The notes under the pieces were generated by a model, which had not been told where the DNA came from, did no database searches, and was given only the letters and a program-made list of their open reading frames with translations. 23,417 bases of DNA from CAKSHP01 sp045590935 (GTDB lineage Bacteria > Bacillota > Clostridia > UBA1381 > UMGS1253). The first letter of the stretch is position 1, and each line of letters begins with the position of its first letter. Location: assembly GCA_045590935.1 (NCBI GenBank), contig JAZNSA010000024.1, positions 1 through 23,417 on the forward strand, written 5' to 3'. Positions 22,965 through 23,417 of this stretch are shown piece after piece. The position numbers and the translations under genes are program-made.

Positions 22965-23291
22965 GTGTTAGATACTGTTAAAATGGGAAAACGAATAAAA
23001 GAAAGCAGATTGAAAAAAGGTATAACTGTTGAGCAGTTGGCAGAAATGCTTGATATATCAGTAGTATTTATGAATGATATTGAACGTGGTGTTAAATGTC
23101 CGAGAATGGAAAACTTTGTTAAGATACTTAATGCGTTAGAGATTACGGCTGATGAAGTGCTTTTTGATAGCGTTAGGGCAGATACCGATATTTACCTAAA
23201 TAATATAACAAAGAAGATGAAATGTTTAGACAATCAGCAGATTTCCAAAGTTGAAAAAATCATTGATGCACTCTTGACTGAATTTTGTTAA
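22965..23291 (+). CDS. XRE-family helix-turn-helix regulator
   Basis: The 108-residue protein has an N-terminal HTH_3 domain (about residues 7-61). It reads MGKRIKESRLKKGITVEQLA, then the recognition region ISVVFMNDIERGVKCPRMENFVKILNAL. The C-terminal half (LNNITKKMKCLDNQQISKVEKIIDALL) is helical and probably dimerises. The start is GTG at 22965, using GGGGTGTG upstream; a TTG at 22950 precedes that site and is rejected. It is alone on the plus strand, divergent from spoIIID, and followed by a terminator. The inverted repeat in its leader is a plausible self-binding site. Its targets are unknown. Confidence 0.85.
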   Translation: MLDTVKMGKRIKESRLKKGITVEQLAEMLDISVVFMNDIERGVKCPRMENFVKILNALEITADEVLFDSVRADTDIYLNNITKKMKCLDNQQISKVEKIIDALLTEFC

Positions 23292-23313
23292 AATTATTTT
23301 AATAATAACTTCA

Positions 23314-23339
23314 ACCCTTTTTGTAAAAGCAAAAAGGGT
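23314..23339. other. Perfect hairpin after the XRE gene
   Basis: ACCCTTTTTG (23314-23323) pairs with CAAAAAGGGT (23330-23339) over a six-base loop. No T-run follows directly. It precedes the main terminator by two bases and may protect the mRNA 3' end. Confidence 0.6.
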
Positions 23340-23341
23340 CA

Positions 23342-23384
23342 GACCACTGACAAAGTCAAATGTCGGTGGTCATTTTTTTTTTTT
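23342..23384 (+). terminator. Rho-independent terminator of the XRE gene
   Basis: GACCACTGACA (23342-23352) pairs with TGTCGGTGGTC (23361-23371), 11 bp with one G-T, loop eight bases. A run of twelve T residues follows from 23373. It is a very strong intrinsic terminator on the plus strand. Confidence 0.9.
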
Positions 23385-23417
23385 GCAAAAAGTCTTTAAA
23401 AAGTAAGTAAAATGTGG

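Overview
The window reads as chromosome of a low-GC, endospore-forming anaerobic Firmicute of class Clostridia. The evidence is AT-rich intergenic DNA, strong AGGAGG-type ribosome binding sites, an oxygen-independent HemW, and two mother-cell sporulation regulators (sigma-K and SpoIIID). The genus cannot be fixed from the sequence alone. No rRNA, tRNA, CRISPR array or intact transposase is visible.

Layout. Positions 1-480 hold the C-terminal end of an unknown minus-strand gene, a multi-hairpin repeat, and a good sigma-A promoter. The promoter serves a plus-strand operon: lepA, hemW and an amidohydrolase (496-4246). A minus-strand group follows at 4243-6034: a DUF3343 Se/S-carrier-like protein, a cysteine desulfurase-like PLP enzyme and a small membrane-anchored protein. 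Next comes an orphan plus-strand hypothetical (6162-7187), then a 390-bp gap with a composite hairpin repeat and a terminator.

From 15174 down to 7581 lies a seven-gene minus-strand run: proB, proA, ddl, murI, a DUF1934 protein, argS and an S41 C-terminal processing protease. It joins proline synthesis, peptidoglycan precursor supply, tRNA charging and envelope proteolysis behind one strong promoter. Divergent from it is an OmpR-type response regulator, sensor kinase and HtrA protease operon (15397-19095), which looks like an envelope-stress circuit.

Positions 19096-20560 are a degraded zone. It holds a possible mobile-element scar, a small membrane protein, a right-handed beta-helix (pectate-lyase/GH28-like) pseudogene with a large internal deletion, and two tandem copies of a structured element. 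Each copy has an identical 58-nt block followed by a four-way-junction fold. The helices are kept between copies by compensatory base changes, and the block contains a Shine-Dalgarno plus eight-codon micro-ORF. This is the most unusual object in the window.

The last part (20561-23417) holds sigK, a DUF2238-like membrane protein and spoIIID on the minus strand, then a plus-strand XRE-family regulator with an inverted repeat in its leader and a strong terminator. In known spore formers SpoIIID controls sigK transcription, and SpoIIID-like boxes can be seen upstream of sigK here.
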